A stretch of 64,000 nt of DNA from Candidatus Fimenecus excrementavium (GCA_018712805.1 DVGI01000015.1:1-64000); one strand, 5' to 3'. Positions 42,949 through 52,447 are shown, counted from the stretch's first letter. Notes: generated by a model from the letters alone, not told the origin. Translations and numbers: made by a program.

Positions 42949-44031
42949 ATGTCCAGAGTCTATAACTTTTCCGCCGGCCCTTCCATGCTGCCGGAAGAAG
43001 TTCTGAAAAAAGCGGCTGCTGAAATGCTCGATTACGAAGGCAGCGGCCAGTCCGTAATGGAAATGAGCCATCGTTCCAAGGTTTTTGATTCGATTATCAA
43101 GGGCGCTGAAGCACTTCTTCGCGAATTGATGAACATTCCGGACAATTACAAGGTATTGTTCTTACAGGGCGGCGCTTCCACCCAGTTTGCCGCAATTCCG
43201 CTGAACTTTATGAACGGCAGCGGCAAAGCAGATTATGTCATCACCGGCCAGTGGGCAAAAAAAGCCTGCGCCGAAGCGCAAAAATACGGCGAAGTGAACA
43301 TTGTCGCTTCTTCCGCAGACAAGACTTTCTCTTATATTCCGAAACTTGACAAATCCACCTTTACGCCGGACGCAGATTATTTCTACATCTGCATGAACAA
43401 CACGATTTACGGTACGGTTTATCACGAACTGCCCGACACCGGCAACGTGCCGCTGATTGCGGATATTTCCTCCTGCTTCTTGTCTGAGCCGCTGGATGTT
43501 ACAAAATTCGGTATGGTTTACGGCGGCGCACAGAAGAATGTGGCGCCCGCAGGTCTTACCATCTGCATTATCCGCGAAGATTTGCTTGGCAAAGCGCGTG
43601 ACATCACGCCGACCATGCTCAACTATCAAATCCAAGCGGACAACAATTCGCTTTACAACACGCCCCCCTGCTACACCATTTACATCTGCAAACTGGTACT
43701 CGAATGGCTGAAAGAAAACGGCGGTCTTACCGCTATGCAGGAACGCAACGTAAAAAAGGCAAAACTTTTGTATGATTATTTGGACAACAGCAAAATGTTC
43801 CACGGCACGGTTGTGCCGGAGGACCGTTCGCTTATGAACGTTCCGTTTGTGACCGACAGCGACGAGCTGAACGCCAAATTCGTGAAAGAAGCGGAAGCGG
43901 CCGGTCTTGTCAACCTGAAAGGGCACCGCACCGTCGGCGGTATGCGCGCTTCCATTTACAACGCGATGCCTTACGAGGGCGTCAAAGCTTTGGTCGAATT
44001 CATGGAGAAATTCGAAAAAGAAAATTCCTGA
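42949..44031 (+). CDS. serC: Phosphoserine aminotransferase
   Basis: 360 residues, PLP fold-type I. YNFSAGPSMLPEEVL is the family start and Lys196 in GGAQKNVAPAGL binds PLP. It converts 3-phosphohydroxypyruvate and glutamate to phosphoserine. GGAGG precedes the ATG. It is followed by serA with a 16-base gap. Confidence 0.97.
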   Translation: MSRVYNFSAGPSMLPEEVLKKAAAEMLDYEGSGQSVMEMSHRSKVFDSIIKGAEALLRELMNIPDNYKVLFLQGGASTQFAAIPLNFMNGSGKADYVITGQWAKKACAEAQKYGEVNIVASSADKTFSYIPKLDKSTFTPDADYFYICMNNTIYGTVYHELPDTGNVPLIADISSCFLSEPLDVTKFGMVYGGAQKNVAPAGLTICIIREDLLGKARDITPTMLNYQIQADNNSLYNTPPCYTIYICKLVLEWLKENGGLTAMQERNVKKAKLLYDYLDNSKMFHGTVVPEDRSLMNVPFVTDSDELNAKFVKEAEAAGLVNLKGHRTVGGMRASIYNAMPYEGVKALVEFMEKFEKENS

Positions 44032-44047
44032 AAGTTGAGGCAAAATC

Positions 44048-45211
44048 ATGTATAAGATTTTAACATTAAATAAGATTTCCGAAAACGGATTAAAAAAATT
44101 CCCGGAAACCTACACCTACTCTTCCGAAGAAGCAAATCCCGACGCGATTTTGGTGCGTTCAGCTTCCATGCACGAAATGGAATTTGACGCGAATACCAAA
44201 GCGATTGCGCGCGCAGGCGCAGGCGTTAACAACATTCCGTTGGACCGCTGCAGCGAAAAAGGCATTGTTGTTTTCAACACCCCCGGCGCCAACGCAAACG
44301 CCGTTAAAGAACTGGTGCTTTGTGCAATGCTGATGAGCTCAAGAAAGATTGTCTCCGCGCTTGACTGGGTCAAGACCCTTAAAGGCAACGGCGCTGAAGT
44401 TTCTAAAATGGTAGAAAAGGGCAAATCCGCTTTTGCCGGCCCAGAAATCAAAGGCAAAAAGCTCGGCGTAATCGGTCTTGGTGCAATCGGTGTTTTGGTT
44501 GCAAACGCCGCGGACGCCCTCGGCATGGAAGTTTACGGCTATGACCCCTACCTTTCCGTAGACGCGGCGTGGTCGCTTTCCCGCACGATTCATCACGCGG
44601 CTTCGCAGGATGAAATTTTCAAAAACTGCGACTATATCACCCTGCACGTTCCGCTCACGCCGGACACCAAAGAAGTCATTTGCAAAAAGAACATTGACAT
44701 GATGAAAGACAACGTCCGCATTATGAACTTTGCGCGCGGCGACCTTGTGAAAAACGAGGACTTACTGGAAGCGCTCAACAACAGCAAAGTTGCGGCTTAC
44801 GCGACCGACTTTGCAAGCGATGAGCTTATCGGTGCACCCGGCGTTATCATTCTGCCGCATCTCGGCGCTTCTACGCCGGAGTCCGAAGACAACTGCGCGG
44901 TGATGGCGGTTGCGGAAATCCGCGATTTCCTGGAAAACGGTAACATTACCCATTCTGTCAACATGCCCGATGTCGCTGTTCCGAGAACCGGACGCACCAG
45001 AATCACCATTATTCACAAGAATGTCCCGAACGTCATCAGCAAAATTACAACAACGGTCGCTGACGAAAACATCAACATCGACAACATGGTCAATAAATCC
45101 CGCGGTGAATATGCTTACACCATGCTCGACACCGACATAGATGTTTCCGAAGAAGCGATTGCGGCGATTACACAGCTCGAAGAAACCGTTAAGGTTCGTG
45201 TAATCAAATAA
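44048..45211 (+). CDS. serA: D-3-phosphoglycerate dehydrogenase
   Basis: 387 residues. NAD-binding GVIGLGAIGVLVANAA, catalytic region NFARGDLVKNEDL and LPHLGASTPESE, and a C-terminal ACT domain (RITIIHKNVPNVISKI) that commonly senses serine. It is the short form without an intervening domain. It oxidises 3-phosphoglycerate in the first step of serine synthesis. GAGG precedes the ATG. Confidence 0.96.
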   Translation: MYKILTLNKISENGLKKFPETYTYSSEEANPDAILVRSASMHEMEFDANTKAIARAGAGVNNIPLDRCSEKGIVVFNTPGANANAVKELVLCAMLMSSRKIVSALDWVKTLKGNGAEVSKMVEKGKSAFAGPEIKGKKLGVIGLGAIGVLVANAADALGMEVYGYDPYLSVDAAWSLSRTIHHAASQDEIFKNCDYITLHVPLTPDTKEVICKKNIDMMKDNVRIMNFARGDLVKNEDLLEALNNSKVAAYATDFASDELIGAPGVIILPHLGASTPESEDNCAVMAVAEIRDFLENGNITHSVNMPDVAVPRTGRTRITIIHKNVPNVISKITTTVADENINIDNMVNKSRGEYAYTMLDTDIDVSEEAIAAITQLEETVKVRVIK

Positions 45212-45232
45212 AATTTTAAAATGTATAAAAAG

Positions 45233-45265
45233 AAAAGCGAAGCATTTTCATGCTTCGCTTTTTTC
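45233..45265. terminator. Terminator shared by serA and the exonuclease gene
   Basis: A perfect 12-base-pair stem (45233-45244 with 45251-45262) with flanking A/T runs. The exonuclease stop codon is in the loop and its last codons form one arm. Confidence 0.88.
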
Positions 45266-46144
45266 TGTTTTCACCGGAATCGGCACCGGATTTTTCTCTT
45301 CCGGTAAAATTTCCTTGAAGGTTTTACGAACATCCAGCCGGTCATAAAATTGCTTACAACGAATGGTCACACGAAAATGACGGTCACAGTTTTTACAATA
45401 AAATTCACCTCGGAAGGAGCGGTTGACGCTTTTCCATTTCTTTTCGCGCTTCACCTTTCCCCCGCAAACGTCGCAAACACATTCAAACCATTTCGGGTCT
45501 ATTTTTGAAGAGTGCAGGTCGCTGATATAAAAGGGTTTAAAGGCGAGTTTTTCATAAAACACACCGTCACACGCCGTTGCAAACTTTTTCAATTTTTCCG
45601 GCTCAAAAACTTTTTGCAAACACACAACGGAAAGCTTGCTGTCGTCTAACGCGCGGTGGTGCGGAAAAGCTTCGGGGTCAATCCCGAGTTTTTCAGCCGC
45701 TGCGGAAAGCCCAAGCTGCTGACCGCTGGCTGCGGCGTCGGTGTAAGACTGGCAATATTTCTGTAAATCTGCAAAATGACGAATAAACAACGGTTTTTTG
45801 CCGTTTAAAAAATACTCACAGTTTTTGACAAGCGTGCGAATGTCACCGTCGCCCCAGGTGAGAAAAACGTTATCTTCCGGACCGACCCAGTTTTCAAACT
45901 GCGAAAAAGCATCTTCAAAAGGAATCCCGTTGGAAATATCTTCGTTTGTCAAGTGCGTAAGTGTTTTTACGCGCCCGCGCAGTTTCTTTCCGATTTTGGA
46001 TTTGATAATCACGGAAAACGTATCTAAAACTCGCAAAGAATCGTCCAGTTTTACGGCGCCGATTTCAATGATTTCATTCACAAACGCACCGAGCTTTTTG
46101 CTGTATGCGTTGTTCCACTCCATATCCATTACGATATATTGCAT
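45248..46144 (-). CDS. DnaQ-like 3'-5' exonuclease with C-terminal zinc ribbon
   Basis: 298 residues. Residues 1-180 are a DEDD-family exonuclease: MDMEWN (Asp7, Glu9), LTWGDGDIRTL and HRALDDSKLS. It resembles the KapD/ERI-type exonucleases that trim RNA or DNA ends. Residues about 215-260 contain two CxxC pairs (CDVCGG and CKNC) spaced as a zinc ribbon followed by basic residues, which I do not recall as usual for KapD. A nucleic-acid binding tail is likely. It lies downstream of a PH-domain protein gene, separated by a terminator. Confidence 0.85.
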   Translation of the reverse strand: MQYIVMDMEWNNAYSKKLGAFVNEIIEIGAVKLDDSLRVLDTFSVIIKSKIGKKLRGRVKTLTHLTNEDISNGIPFEDAFSQFENWVGPEDNVFLTWGDGDIRTLVKNCEYFLNGKKPLFIRHFADLQKYCQSYTDAAASGQQLGLSAAAEKLGIDPEAFPHHRALDDSKLSVVCLQKVFEPEKLKKFATACDGVFYEKLAFKPFYISDLHSSKIDPKWFECVCDVCGGKVKREKKWKSVNRSFRGEFYCKNCDRHFRVTIRCKQFYDRLDVRKTFKEILPEEKNPVPIPVKTEKSEA

Positions 46145-46164
46145 TGAAAAATATCTATCCTCTC

Positions 46165-46200
46165 AAAAAAATTGGGCGGTTCAAAAGAACAACCCAATTT
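46165..46200 (-). terminator. Terminator of the PH-domain protein gene
   Basis: An interrupted stem (AAATTGGG with CCCAATTT, then GTTC with GAAC, loop AAAA; 46169-46200) is followed by seven Ts on the minus strand. Confidence 0.85.
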
Positions 46201-46202
46201 TG

Positions 46203-46925
46203 TTAGTTTTTCGTATCTTCTGACTCAGCAATTTTTTCTTGCGCTTCTTCGACCGGCTTTTCATCATCGGCGCTCATTTCATCATTGACGGCTTTTTCAT
46301 CCGTTTCGGTAAATTCCGAAAACTTCACATTGCCCGAAACATGAATCACTTCCGGCGCATTTTCAGCTTTGCGGCGGGCTTTTTCTTTTTGCCACTGTTT
46401 TTTCTTTTTCAGGTGTTCTTCCTGCTTTTTAGCAAGCTGGGCAGCTTTTTCTTTCGCTTGTTCTTCGCCGATTTGCATTTTACCGCTTAAACGAAGCAAA
46501 AACGTATCTAAATCTGCCGGAGAAATGTAGATATAAATTTCTTCCGACCGCGTTTTCCCGTTTTTATCCACGGACTCTTTGCGGTAACCGACGGCAATCC
46601 GTTTCATCGAAAGCGCAACCGTCTTTTTATTTTTGGCTTCAAAATCGCCGTCTTCAACCGAAATAATATCGCCGTAAGGAATTTTATAGCGACGAAGCGG
46701 CCAATCTTGAATAATCAGCTCGTTTTCACCGATTTCATATTTTGTAAAAAAGAGCATCGGCAAAATCAAAACGGCATCTATGATAAAAAGCAAAACGCCA
46801 AAACGAAGTCCGACTTTAGAATCTGCAAAAATCGGCGATGTCAAAAGCAAAAGAATCACAATTTGAAATACAGACAGGAACAGAACATAAAACAGGTTCA
46901 AGCCGGATTTAAATTTTGTCTGCAT
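46203..46925 (-). CDS. Membrane protein with PH-like domain
   Basis: About 240 residues. Two membrane helices (LFYVLFLSVFQIVILLLLT and VGLRFGVLLFIIDAVLILPM) precede a bacterial PH-like domain (YEIGENELIIQDWPLRRYKIPYGDI). A long Lys/Glu-rich tail (about 160-240) is probably a coiled coil and disordered region. Function is unknown; PH-like bacterial proteins often organise in the membrane. The ATG at 46925 is 12 bases from AGGAG; the upstream TTG abuts it. It is divergent from the TSUP genes, 45 bases away. Confidence 0.72.
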   Translation of the reverse strand: MQTKFKSGLNLFYVLFLSVFQIVILLLLTSPIFADSKVGLRFGVLLFIIDAVLILPMLFFTKYEIGENELIIQDWPLRRYKIPYGDIISVEDGDFEAKNKKTVALSMKRIAVGYRKESVDKNGKTRSEEIYIYISPADLDTFLLRLSGKMQIGEEQAKEKAAQLAKKQEEHLKKKKQWQKEKARRKAENAPEVIHVSGNVKFSEFTETDEKAVNDEMSADDEKPVEEAQEKIAESEDTKN

Positions 46926-46970
46926 GGAATAAATCAACTCCTGTTTTCACACCATAAAACCGGTGATATT

Positions 46971-47324
46971 ATGAAAAAAACTTCTGCTTTTCTGCTCGGC
47001 ATCCCGATTGGGGCGCTGAATATACTTTTAGGCGCCGGCGGCGGGATGATTGCCGTTCCGGCTTTAAAAAAATGCGGATTAAATCAAAAGCAAGCACAGG
47101 CAAACGCTGTTGCCGTGATTTTGCCGCTCACAATAATCAGTCTAATTATATACACAAAAAAGGAATATGTCAATTTCTTTGACTCGCTTTGGATTTTGCC
47201 GTTTGCCGCGGGCGGTGCGCTGCTCGGCACGGTGGTTTTAGAAAAAATATCCGCACCGCTTCTTAAAAAAATATTTGCCGGATTTATGATTTGGGCCGGT
47301 GTTAGGATGTTTATGAAGTCATGA
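46971..47324 (+). CDS. Half-size TSUP (TauE/SafE) transporter, first gene
   Basis: 117 residues, four hydrophobic segments. It carries the TSUP motif GALNILLGAGGGMIAVPAL and QANAVAVILPLTIISL. TSUP proteins move organosulfonates or sulfite and normally have about 250 residues in two repeats; this is one repeat. Its stop overlaps the start of a second half-size gene (ATGA at 47321-47324). The two are likely to form a heterodimer. The ATG at 46971 is preceded by GGTGAT; the longer open frame would overlap the divergent gene. Confidence 0.85.
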   Translation: MKKTSAFLLGIPIGALNILLGAGGGMIAVPALKKCGLNQKQAQANAVAVILPLTIISLIIYTKKEYVNFFDSLWILPFAAGGALLGTVVLEKISAPLLKKIFAGFMIWAGVRMFMKS

Positions 47325-47689
47325 ATTTTAGCCTATGGAATCTTCTTGCCGTCATCGTTTCTGCGGCGGTCGGCGCAATGGGGCTCGGCGGCGGAAGCGT
47401 TTTAATTCTTTACCTTACTCTGATTCTCAATATGCAGCAAGTACAGGCACAGGGCATCAACCTTCTATTCTTTTTACCATGCGCCATAACCGCTGTGGTC
47501 GTTTACAAAAAGCGAAACTTATTAAATAAACAATACTTGCTCCCGCTGATTTTCGGCGGTTTTGTAGGCGTCGGCGGCGGCATGGTTCTTTTGCAATTTT
47601 TAGACACACGCTATATTCGCTGGATTTTTGCCGTATTTTTGCTAACGCTTGGTATAATTACCTTTTTTCAAAAGGAGAAAAAAGAATAA
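47321..47689 (+). CDS. Half-size TSUP (TauE/SafE) transporter, second gene
   Basis: 122 residues with about four hydrophobic segments. The repeat motif is GAMGLGGGSVLILYLTL followed by QGINLLFFLPCAITAVVVYKK. It is the partner repeat of the preceding gene and overlaps it by four bases, so translation is coupled. A full-length TSUP gene split into two is the simplest reading; substrate is unknown. Confidence 0.85.
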   Translation: MNFSLWNLLAVIVSAAVGAMGLGGGSVLILYLTLILNMQQVQAQGINLLFFLPCAITAVVVYKKRNLLNKQYLLPLIFGGFVGVGGGMVLLQFLDTRYIRWIFAVFLLTLGIITFFQKEKKE

Positions 47690-47695
47690 ATTGTA

Positions 47696-47724
47696 TTGTT
47701 CCGCTAAAAAAAATATGTTAAAAT
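47696..47724 (+). promoter_or_regulatory. Promoter of glycosidase-like gene
   Basis: TTGTTC (47696-47701), 17 bases, TAAAAT (47719-47724). Confidence 0.6.
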
Positions 47725-47751
47725 AATAAAAAATTTATGAGGTGGAACATG

Positions 47752-50358
47752 ATGAAAAAGGTCTTGCTGTCCGTTGCCATCGCTTTAGTCTGTATCGCCG
47801 TGATTGTCGGCGGCATCATAGGGTATCTGTATATGACGAACAAACCATCTGTTACATTCGATTTTGCAAAAAAGAACGGTGAAATCACCACCGGCGCTTC
47901 CGGCTTTTTATACGGCTTTGCAGAGCCCGATATTCCGAGTGTCGAAATCGCGAAAAGTATCGGTGTTTCCACCCTTTCCACCAAAACCCTCGGCGGTCTG
48001 CAACACCCGATCGGCGACGTAAATCAAGTTGCCGACACATTTATAAATGCCGGCGGCAAAGACATTATCGTCTACACGCAAGACATGTATGACACCTGGT
48101 ATTATGAATTTGACAGCATGCCGGAATATTTGGCACGCGTCAAAGAGACAGTCACCGCGACGGAACAGCAGCCTTACGCCGACCGCGTGGTATATTGCAT
48201 TTATAACGAAATGGACAACGGCGCGTGGTTCGGGGACTTTGGCGAATATGAAAATCGCAAAAAGACCTATGACGCGTGGAAAGAGACCTATTTGCTCGTG
48301 AAATCCATAAATCCCGAAGCGCGCATCGGCGGTCCCGGTTATTGTCAATACAATTCCGACTACATAAAGGAATTTTTAGAGTTTTGCAAGGCCGAAAATT
48401 GTCTGCCGGATATTATGATTTGGCACGAACTCGGCGCAAGTTCCCTTTACCACTGGGACGAGCATTTCAGCGACTATGATGCCGTTTGCAAGGCTGTCGG
48501 GATTGAAAAGCTCCCGGTTTGCATTACCGAATACGGGCTGATGGAAACCAACGGCATACCCGGCGAATCGATTAAATGGATCAGCCGCATTGAATCCACC
48601 AAAGCCGAAGCCTGCGTTGCCTATTGGCGGCTTGCAAACAATCTTTCCGACGTGGTCGCGGACGACGTCGCACCGAACAGCAACTGGTGGACATATCGCT
48701 GGTATTCGCAAATGACCGGCGAAACCGTCGAGAGCGAAGCCAAGGACTTGTTCCAAAGCAATTTAGGCGATTTTCTGATTCGGAAATCCGAAGGCCTCAA
48801 AAATCGTGGATTTTCAGGACTTGCTACTATCGATGAAGACAAAAAACAAATCCAAATTCTAGCCGGCGGAACGGACAGAGACGCTGTTATCACGCTGAAT
48901 AACTTAGACAAAACCACTGCTTTTTCCGGTGTAACTTCTGTTACGGTTACGGCGGAATATGTAGATTACAAAGGGCTTTCGGGGATTGTCAACACCCCGA
49001 AAACCAAATTCGTAAAAAATCTGCCCATTGAAAACGGCACACTGGAAATAAGCCTTGAAAATCTGCTTTATACGCAGTGCCTGCGTTTCACAATCTCGCC
49101 GCAGGATGAATCTGCCGAGTTGCAAGACGAAACAGTTTCTATGTGGCGCTATGAAGCGGAAGATGCCGATTTGTTCGGAACAGCCTATAAAACAACAGAC
49201 ATTGCTTACGCCGCCTCCCAAAAAGAAATGGTCAAGGCGGACGCTTCCGAAGAAAGCGGTGTGGAATTCACCGTGGATATCCCTGAAAACGGGCAATATC
49301 AACTGGATTTGATTTACGGCAACGGCGCGAACGGCATGCAGTATGCAGAAGACGGTTCTGTGTCAGACAAGGGCATCCGCACCAATTTGGAAGTCGAAAT
49401 TGCAATCGACGGAACAGCGCGGACCGAGAAAACCGTTTTAGTATCCACCGTGAAAGATGATTTTACAGATTGCTACACGTTTACGCAAGAATTTACTGCG
49501 GGCAAACATATGGTTCGAATTGCACTCCCCGAAAACGCAAGTGCGGGCAACACGATTTCTTTCGATTTCCTGGACGTTACAAAAATCGATTCGGAAACAA
49601 ATAACAAAATCTACTTTGAAAAAGATATCAAGCAGTCAAGTGATGAAAACACCGCATTTCTTGTGGTGGCTCCCACAGAAGGGTATTACACCGTATCCGT
49701 TACCGGCGAAAAAGTGCCGAGCACAGTCTCTTTGAACGATGATAACGAAGCACAGCTTCCCGTAAGCACCGACGGAACCACCTATTCCGGCACACTATAT
49801 TTGCCGCGCGGGGTAAGTTATTTGATTTTTGACGCCCCTGCCCTTTCGGCTATTTCAGTCACAAAATCAGAAAAAAATTCAGTGACAGCGATTACACCCG
49901 AGCAAATGTCTTTGAGCGGTGCGGCGACCATAAAAGCGTGTGACGCTGCCGTCAGTTATAACCGCGTAACCGCCTCGCCGACTTCCTGCCTTACCGGCAT
50001 TTCTTCGGCAGAGGCTTCCGCCGCAGAATTGAAATTCAACGCTCCCGCAGCCGGACTTTATCAAATCACTTTCCTTTACAGCAACAATGAAGAAGGCGGC
50101 GTGCATGATTATAACGTCGACCTTGTGGAACGGTATTTGACAATAAGCGTAAACGGTCAAAAGCTCGGCAACACCTATTTCAGAAGCACATACAGTGAAG
50201 ACACCTACAAAACCAAGACCATTCTTGTATCTTTGAAAGCCGGCGAAAACAGCATTCTGTTAGAAAACGACGGCAGTAATAAATTCAACAACAAAATGAC
50301 CTATGCACCGGACGTCGGCGCGGTTTTTGTAGCCCCGCTTGACCCGCAAGGAACATAA
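47752..50358 (+). CDS. Membrane-anchored GH39-like glycosidase with carbohydrate-binding modules
   Basis: 868 residues. An N-terminal hydrophobic helix (LLSVAIALVCIAVIVGGIIGYLY) anchors or exports it. Residues about 40-340 form a clan GH-A-like barrel with acid/base Glu153 in IYNEMD and nucleophile Glu260 in CITEYG, close to GH39 in pattern. The C-terminal half has beta-sandwich domains of CBM6/35 type (WRYEAEDADLF, FTVDIPENGQYQLDLIYGNG, and a second GLYQITFLYSN). It would act on extracellular polysaccharide; sugar specificity is unknown. The ATG at 47752 is seven bases from GAGGTG; ATGs at 47749 and 47737 are less likely. The flavin reductase follows. Confidence 0.75.
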   Translation: MKKVLLSVAIALVCIAVIVGGIIGYLYMTNKPSVTFDFAKKNGEITTGASGFLYGFAEPDIPSVEIAKSIGVSTLSTKTLGGLQHPIGDVNQVADTFINAGGKDIIVYTQDMYDTWYYEFDSMPEYLARVKETVTATEQQPYADRVVYCIYNEMDNGAWFGDFGEYENRKKTYDAWKETYLLVKSINPEARIGGPGYCQYNSDYIKEFLEFCKAENCLPDIMIWHELGASSLYHWDEHFSDYDAVCKAVGIEKLPVCITEYGLMETNGIPGESIKWISRIESTKAEACVAYWRLANNLSDVVADDVAPNSNWWTYRWYSQMTGETVESEAKDLFQSNLGDFLIRKSEGLKNRGFSGLATIDEDKKQIQILAGGTDRDAVITLNNLDKTTAFSGVTSVTVTAEYVDYKGLSGIVNTPKTKFVKNLPIENGTLEISLENLLYTQCLRFTISPQDESAELQDETVSMWRYEAEDADLFGTAYKTTDIAYAASQKEMVKADASEESGVEFTVDIPENGQYQLDLIYGNGANGMQYAEDGSVSDKGIRTNLEVEIAIDGTARTEKTVLVSTVKDDFTDCYTFTQEFTAGKHMVRIALPENASAGNTISFDFLDVTKIDSETNNKIYFEKDIKQSSDENTAFLVVAPTEGYYTVSVTGEKVPSTVSLNDDNEAQLPVSTDGTTYSGTLYLPRGVSYLIFDAPALSAISVTKSEKNSVTAITPEQMSLSGAATIKACDAAVSYNRVTASPTSCLTGISSAEASAAELKFNAPAAGLYQITFLYSNNEEGGVHDYNVDLVERYLTISVNGQKLGNTYFRSTYSEDTYKTKTILVSLKAGENSILLENDGSNKFNNKMTYAPDVGAVFVAPLDPQGT

Positions 50359-50371
50359 AGGAGAAAAGCAG

Positions 50372-52447
50372 ATGCAATACAAAAAACTGTTTACACCCGG
50401 CAAAATCGGAAATGTAGAACTCAAAAACCGAATCGTCATGCCGCCGATGATGCTCGGATTTGGGCAAATGGACGGCACCCCGACCAAGGAAATGATGGAT
50501 TATTATGAAGAGCGCGCAATCGGCGGGTGCGGCTTGATTGTGACCGAAATCACCCGCGTCAATGATTTCAGCGGCGCTTCGGCGTTTGCGCAGCTTGCCA
50601 TCAGCCACGATTATCATATTGCGCCGCTCAAAGAGATGATTGACCGTATTCACCGGCACGGTGCAAAAATGTTCATTCAGCTGCATCACCCGGGTCGCCA
50701 AAATATCGGTCTTATGATGGGTACTGTGCCGCTTTCGATTGCGATGGAGCGGATTATGGGCAAAGCCTATGACCGCATGTTTTATAAAGTCGCGCCTTTC
50801 GGCAAAAAGCTGATGGAAAAAGATTTGGTGTTAAAAACATGGGCGCCCTCAAAATCGCCACGCGCCTATTCGGCGGAAAGCAAAAACCGCGAAATGTCGG
50901 TGCGCGAAATCAAAAAGATTATTCAGCAATTTGTCGACGGCGCAGTCCGTGCGAAAAAAGCCGGTGCAGACGGTGTGGAACTCCACGCGGCGCACGGGTA
51001 TTTGATTCAGCAGTTTTTAAGCCCTTATACCAACCACCGTACCGATGCATACGGCGGCAGTCTCGAAAACCGGATGCGTTTTTTGCTGGAAATTTTACAA
51101 GGCATTAAATCCGCCTGCGGCAAAGATTTTCCTGTGATTGTCCGGCTTACCGTGGACGAATGCTACAAAGAAATCGGACGCGAGGGCGTCGGGTACACGC
51201 TCGATGAAGGCGTCCAAATGGCGAAAGCGCTTGACAAGGCAGGTGTTGATGCGATTGACGTTTCGAGCGCGAGCTATGACACTTATAACTATTGGCTTGA
51301 ACCGACTTCCTTTGAACCGGGCTGGCGCAAATATATGGCGGCTGCGGTCAAAAAAGAGGTTTCTGTACCCGTGCTTGCGGCGAACCTGATTCGTTCTCCG
51401 AAGCAGGCCGAAGAACAGTTGGAAGAAGGCATTCAGGACTTTGTTTGTCTCGGTCGCCCGCATATTGCGGACCCACATTGGGCAAACAAAGTAATGGAGG
51501 GGCGCGAAGACGAAATCAAGCGGTGCATCTGCTGTCTTTATTGCATGGAAAGCATGCAGCATAATGCCTATTGCGGTACGCATGCAAACTGCTCCGTCAA
51601 CCCGATGCTCGGGCACGAAAAGGAACAACTCAAAAAAGACGGGAACGGCAGAACTGTCATAATTGTCGGCGCGGGCGCTGCGGGTCTCACCGCGGCGGAA
51701 TTCCTCGGCAAACGCGGGTTTAAGCCGATTGTGCTTGAAAAACAAGCGCAGGCCGGCGGGCAGCTGCAGCTTGCCGACAAACCCCCGCTTAAAGATAAAA
51801 TTGACTGGTGCGTTGAGGATCTGGTGACCGCCTGCGAGAAAAACGGTGCGGAAATTCGCTATAATACGACAGCTGACGAAGACACGATTGCCGCGCTTGA
51901 CCCTTACGCGGTCGTAATTGCGACCGGCGCGTTGGCGGTTCGCCCGCGCTCCATTCCCGGCACGGATTTGCCGACGGTTTACACAACAACCGAAATTTTG
52001 GACGGCAGCGTAAAATTAAGCGGTAAAAAGGTCGCAGTCATCGGCTCCGGCATGACAGGCCTTGAAACCGCCGAAATGCTGTGTTCCCAGAAAAACCATG
52101 TCATTATGGTCGAAATGGCGGAAACCATCGCCCCCGGCACATGGATGCAGCACATTGACGACTGCATGCCGCGCCTCAAAGCCGCGGGCACGGAATTTAT
52201 TACCGGGCACAAGCTTTCCGCTATCACCCCCGGCAAAATTGAAATCCAGAAAACTGGAACGGAAAACCTGCGGCTTGTGGATGCCGACTATGTCGTTCTG
52301 TCTTTGGGCGTGCGCCCCGATAACGCGCTGTATGAAAAAATCAAAGGCAAATACCCGCGTGTTTTCGTAATCGGCGACGCCGAAAAAACCGGCCGCATTG
52401 CCGACGCGACGGCTGCCGGTTACAAAATCGGAAAGGAACTTCAATAA
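50372..52447 (+). CDS. Old-Yellow-type NADH:flavin oxidoreductase / dienoyl-CoA reductase
   Basis: 691 residues in the 2,4-dienoyl-CoA reductase layout. The FMN barrel (1-380) has LFTPGKIGNVELKNRIVMPP, HPGRQ and HAAHGYLIQQFLSPYTNHRTDAYGG. A Cys cluster (CICCLYCMESM, with CGTHANC downstream) binds [4Fe-4S]. An FAD domain (IIVGAGAAGLTAAEFLGKRG) and an NAD(P) domain (VAVIGSGMTGLETAEML) follow. Members reduce enoates, dienoyl-CoA or bile-acid and aromatic substrates; the exact substrate is unclear. The ATG follows AAAGGAG. It overlaps the next gene by one base. Confidence 0.92.
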   Translation: MQYKKLFTPGKIGNVELKNRIVMPPMMLGFGQMDGTPTKEMMDYYEERAIGGCGLIVTEITRVNDFSGASAFAQLAISHDYHIAPLKEMIDRIHRHGAKMFIQLHHPGRQNIGLMMGTVPLSIAMERIMGKAYDRMFYKVAPFGKKLMEKDLVLKTWAPSKSPRAYSAESKNREMSVREIKKIIQQFVDGAVRAKKAGADGVELHAAHGYLIQQFLSPYTNHRTDAYGGSLENRMRFLLEILQGIKSACGKDFPVIVRLTVDECYKEIGREGVGYTLDEGVQMAKALDKAGVDAIDVSSASYDTYNYWLEPTSFEPGWRKYMAAAVKKEVSVPVLAANLIRSPKQAEEQLEEGIQDFVCLGRPHIADPHWANKVMEGREDEIKRCICCLYCMESMQHNAYCGTHANCSVNPMLGHEKEQLKKDGNGRTVIIVGAGAAGLTAAEFLGKRGFKPIVLEKQAQAGGQLQLADKPPLKDKIDWCVEDLVTACEKNGAEIRYNTTADEDTIAALDPYAVVIATGALAVRPRSIPGTDLPTVYTTTEILDGSVKLSGKKVAVIGSGMTGLETAEMLCSQKNHVIMVEMAETIAPGTWMQHIDDCMPRLKAAGTEFITGHKLSAITPGKIEIQKTGTENLRLVDADYVVLSLGVRPDNALYEKIKGKYPRVFVIGDAEKTGRIADATAAGYKIGKELQ

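Noticed and set aside
43162..44049. Long open frame antisense to serC (295 codons)
   Set aside because: It lies exactly opposite a well-supported PLP enzyme, has no ribosome site and its product is rich in His/Val/Phe from complementary codons; it is a shadow frame.
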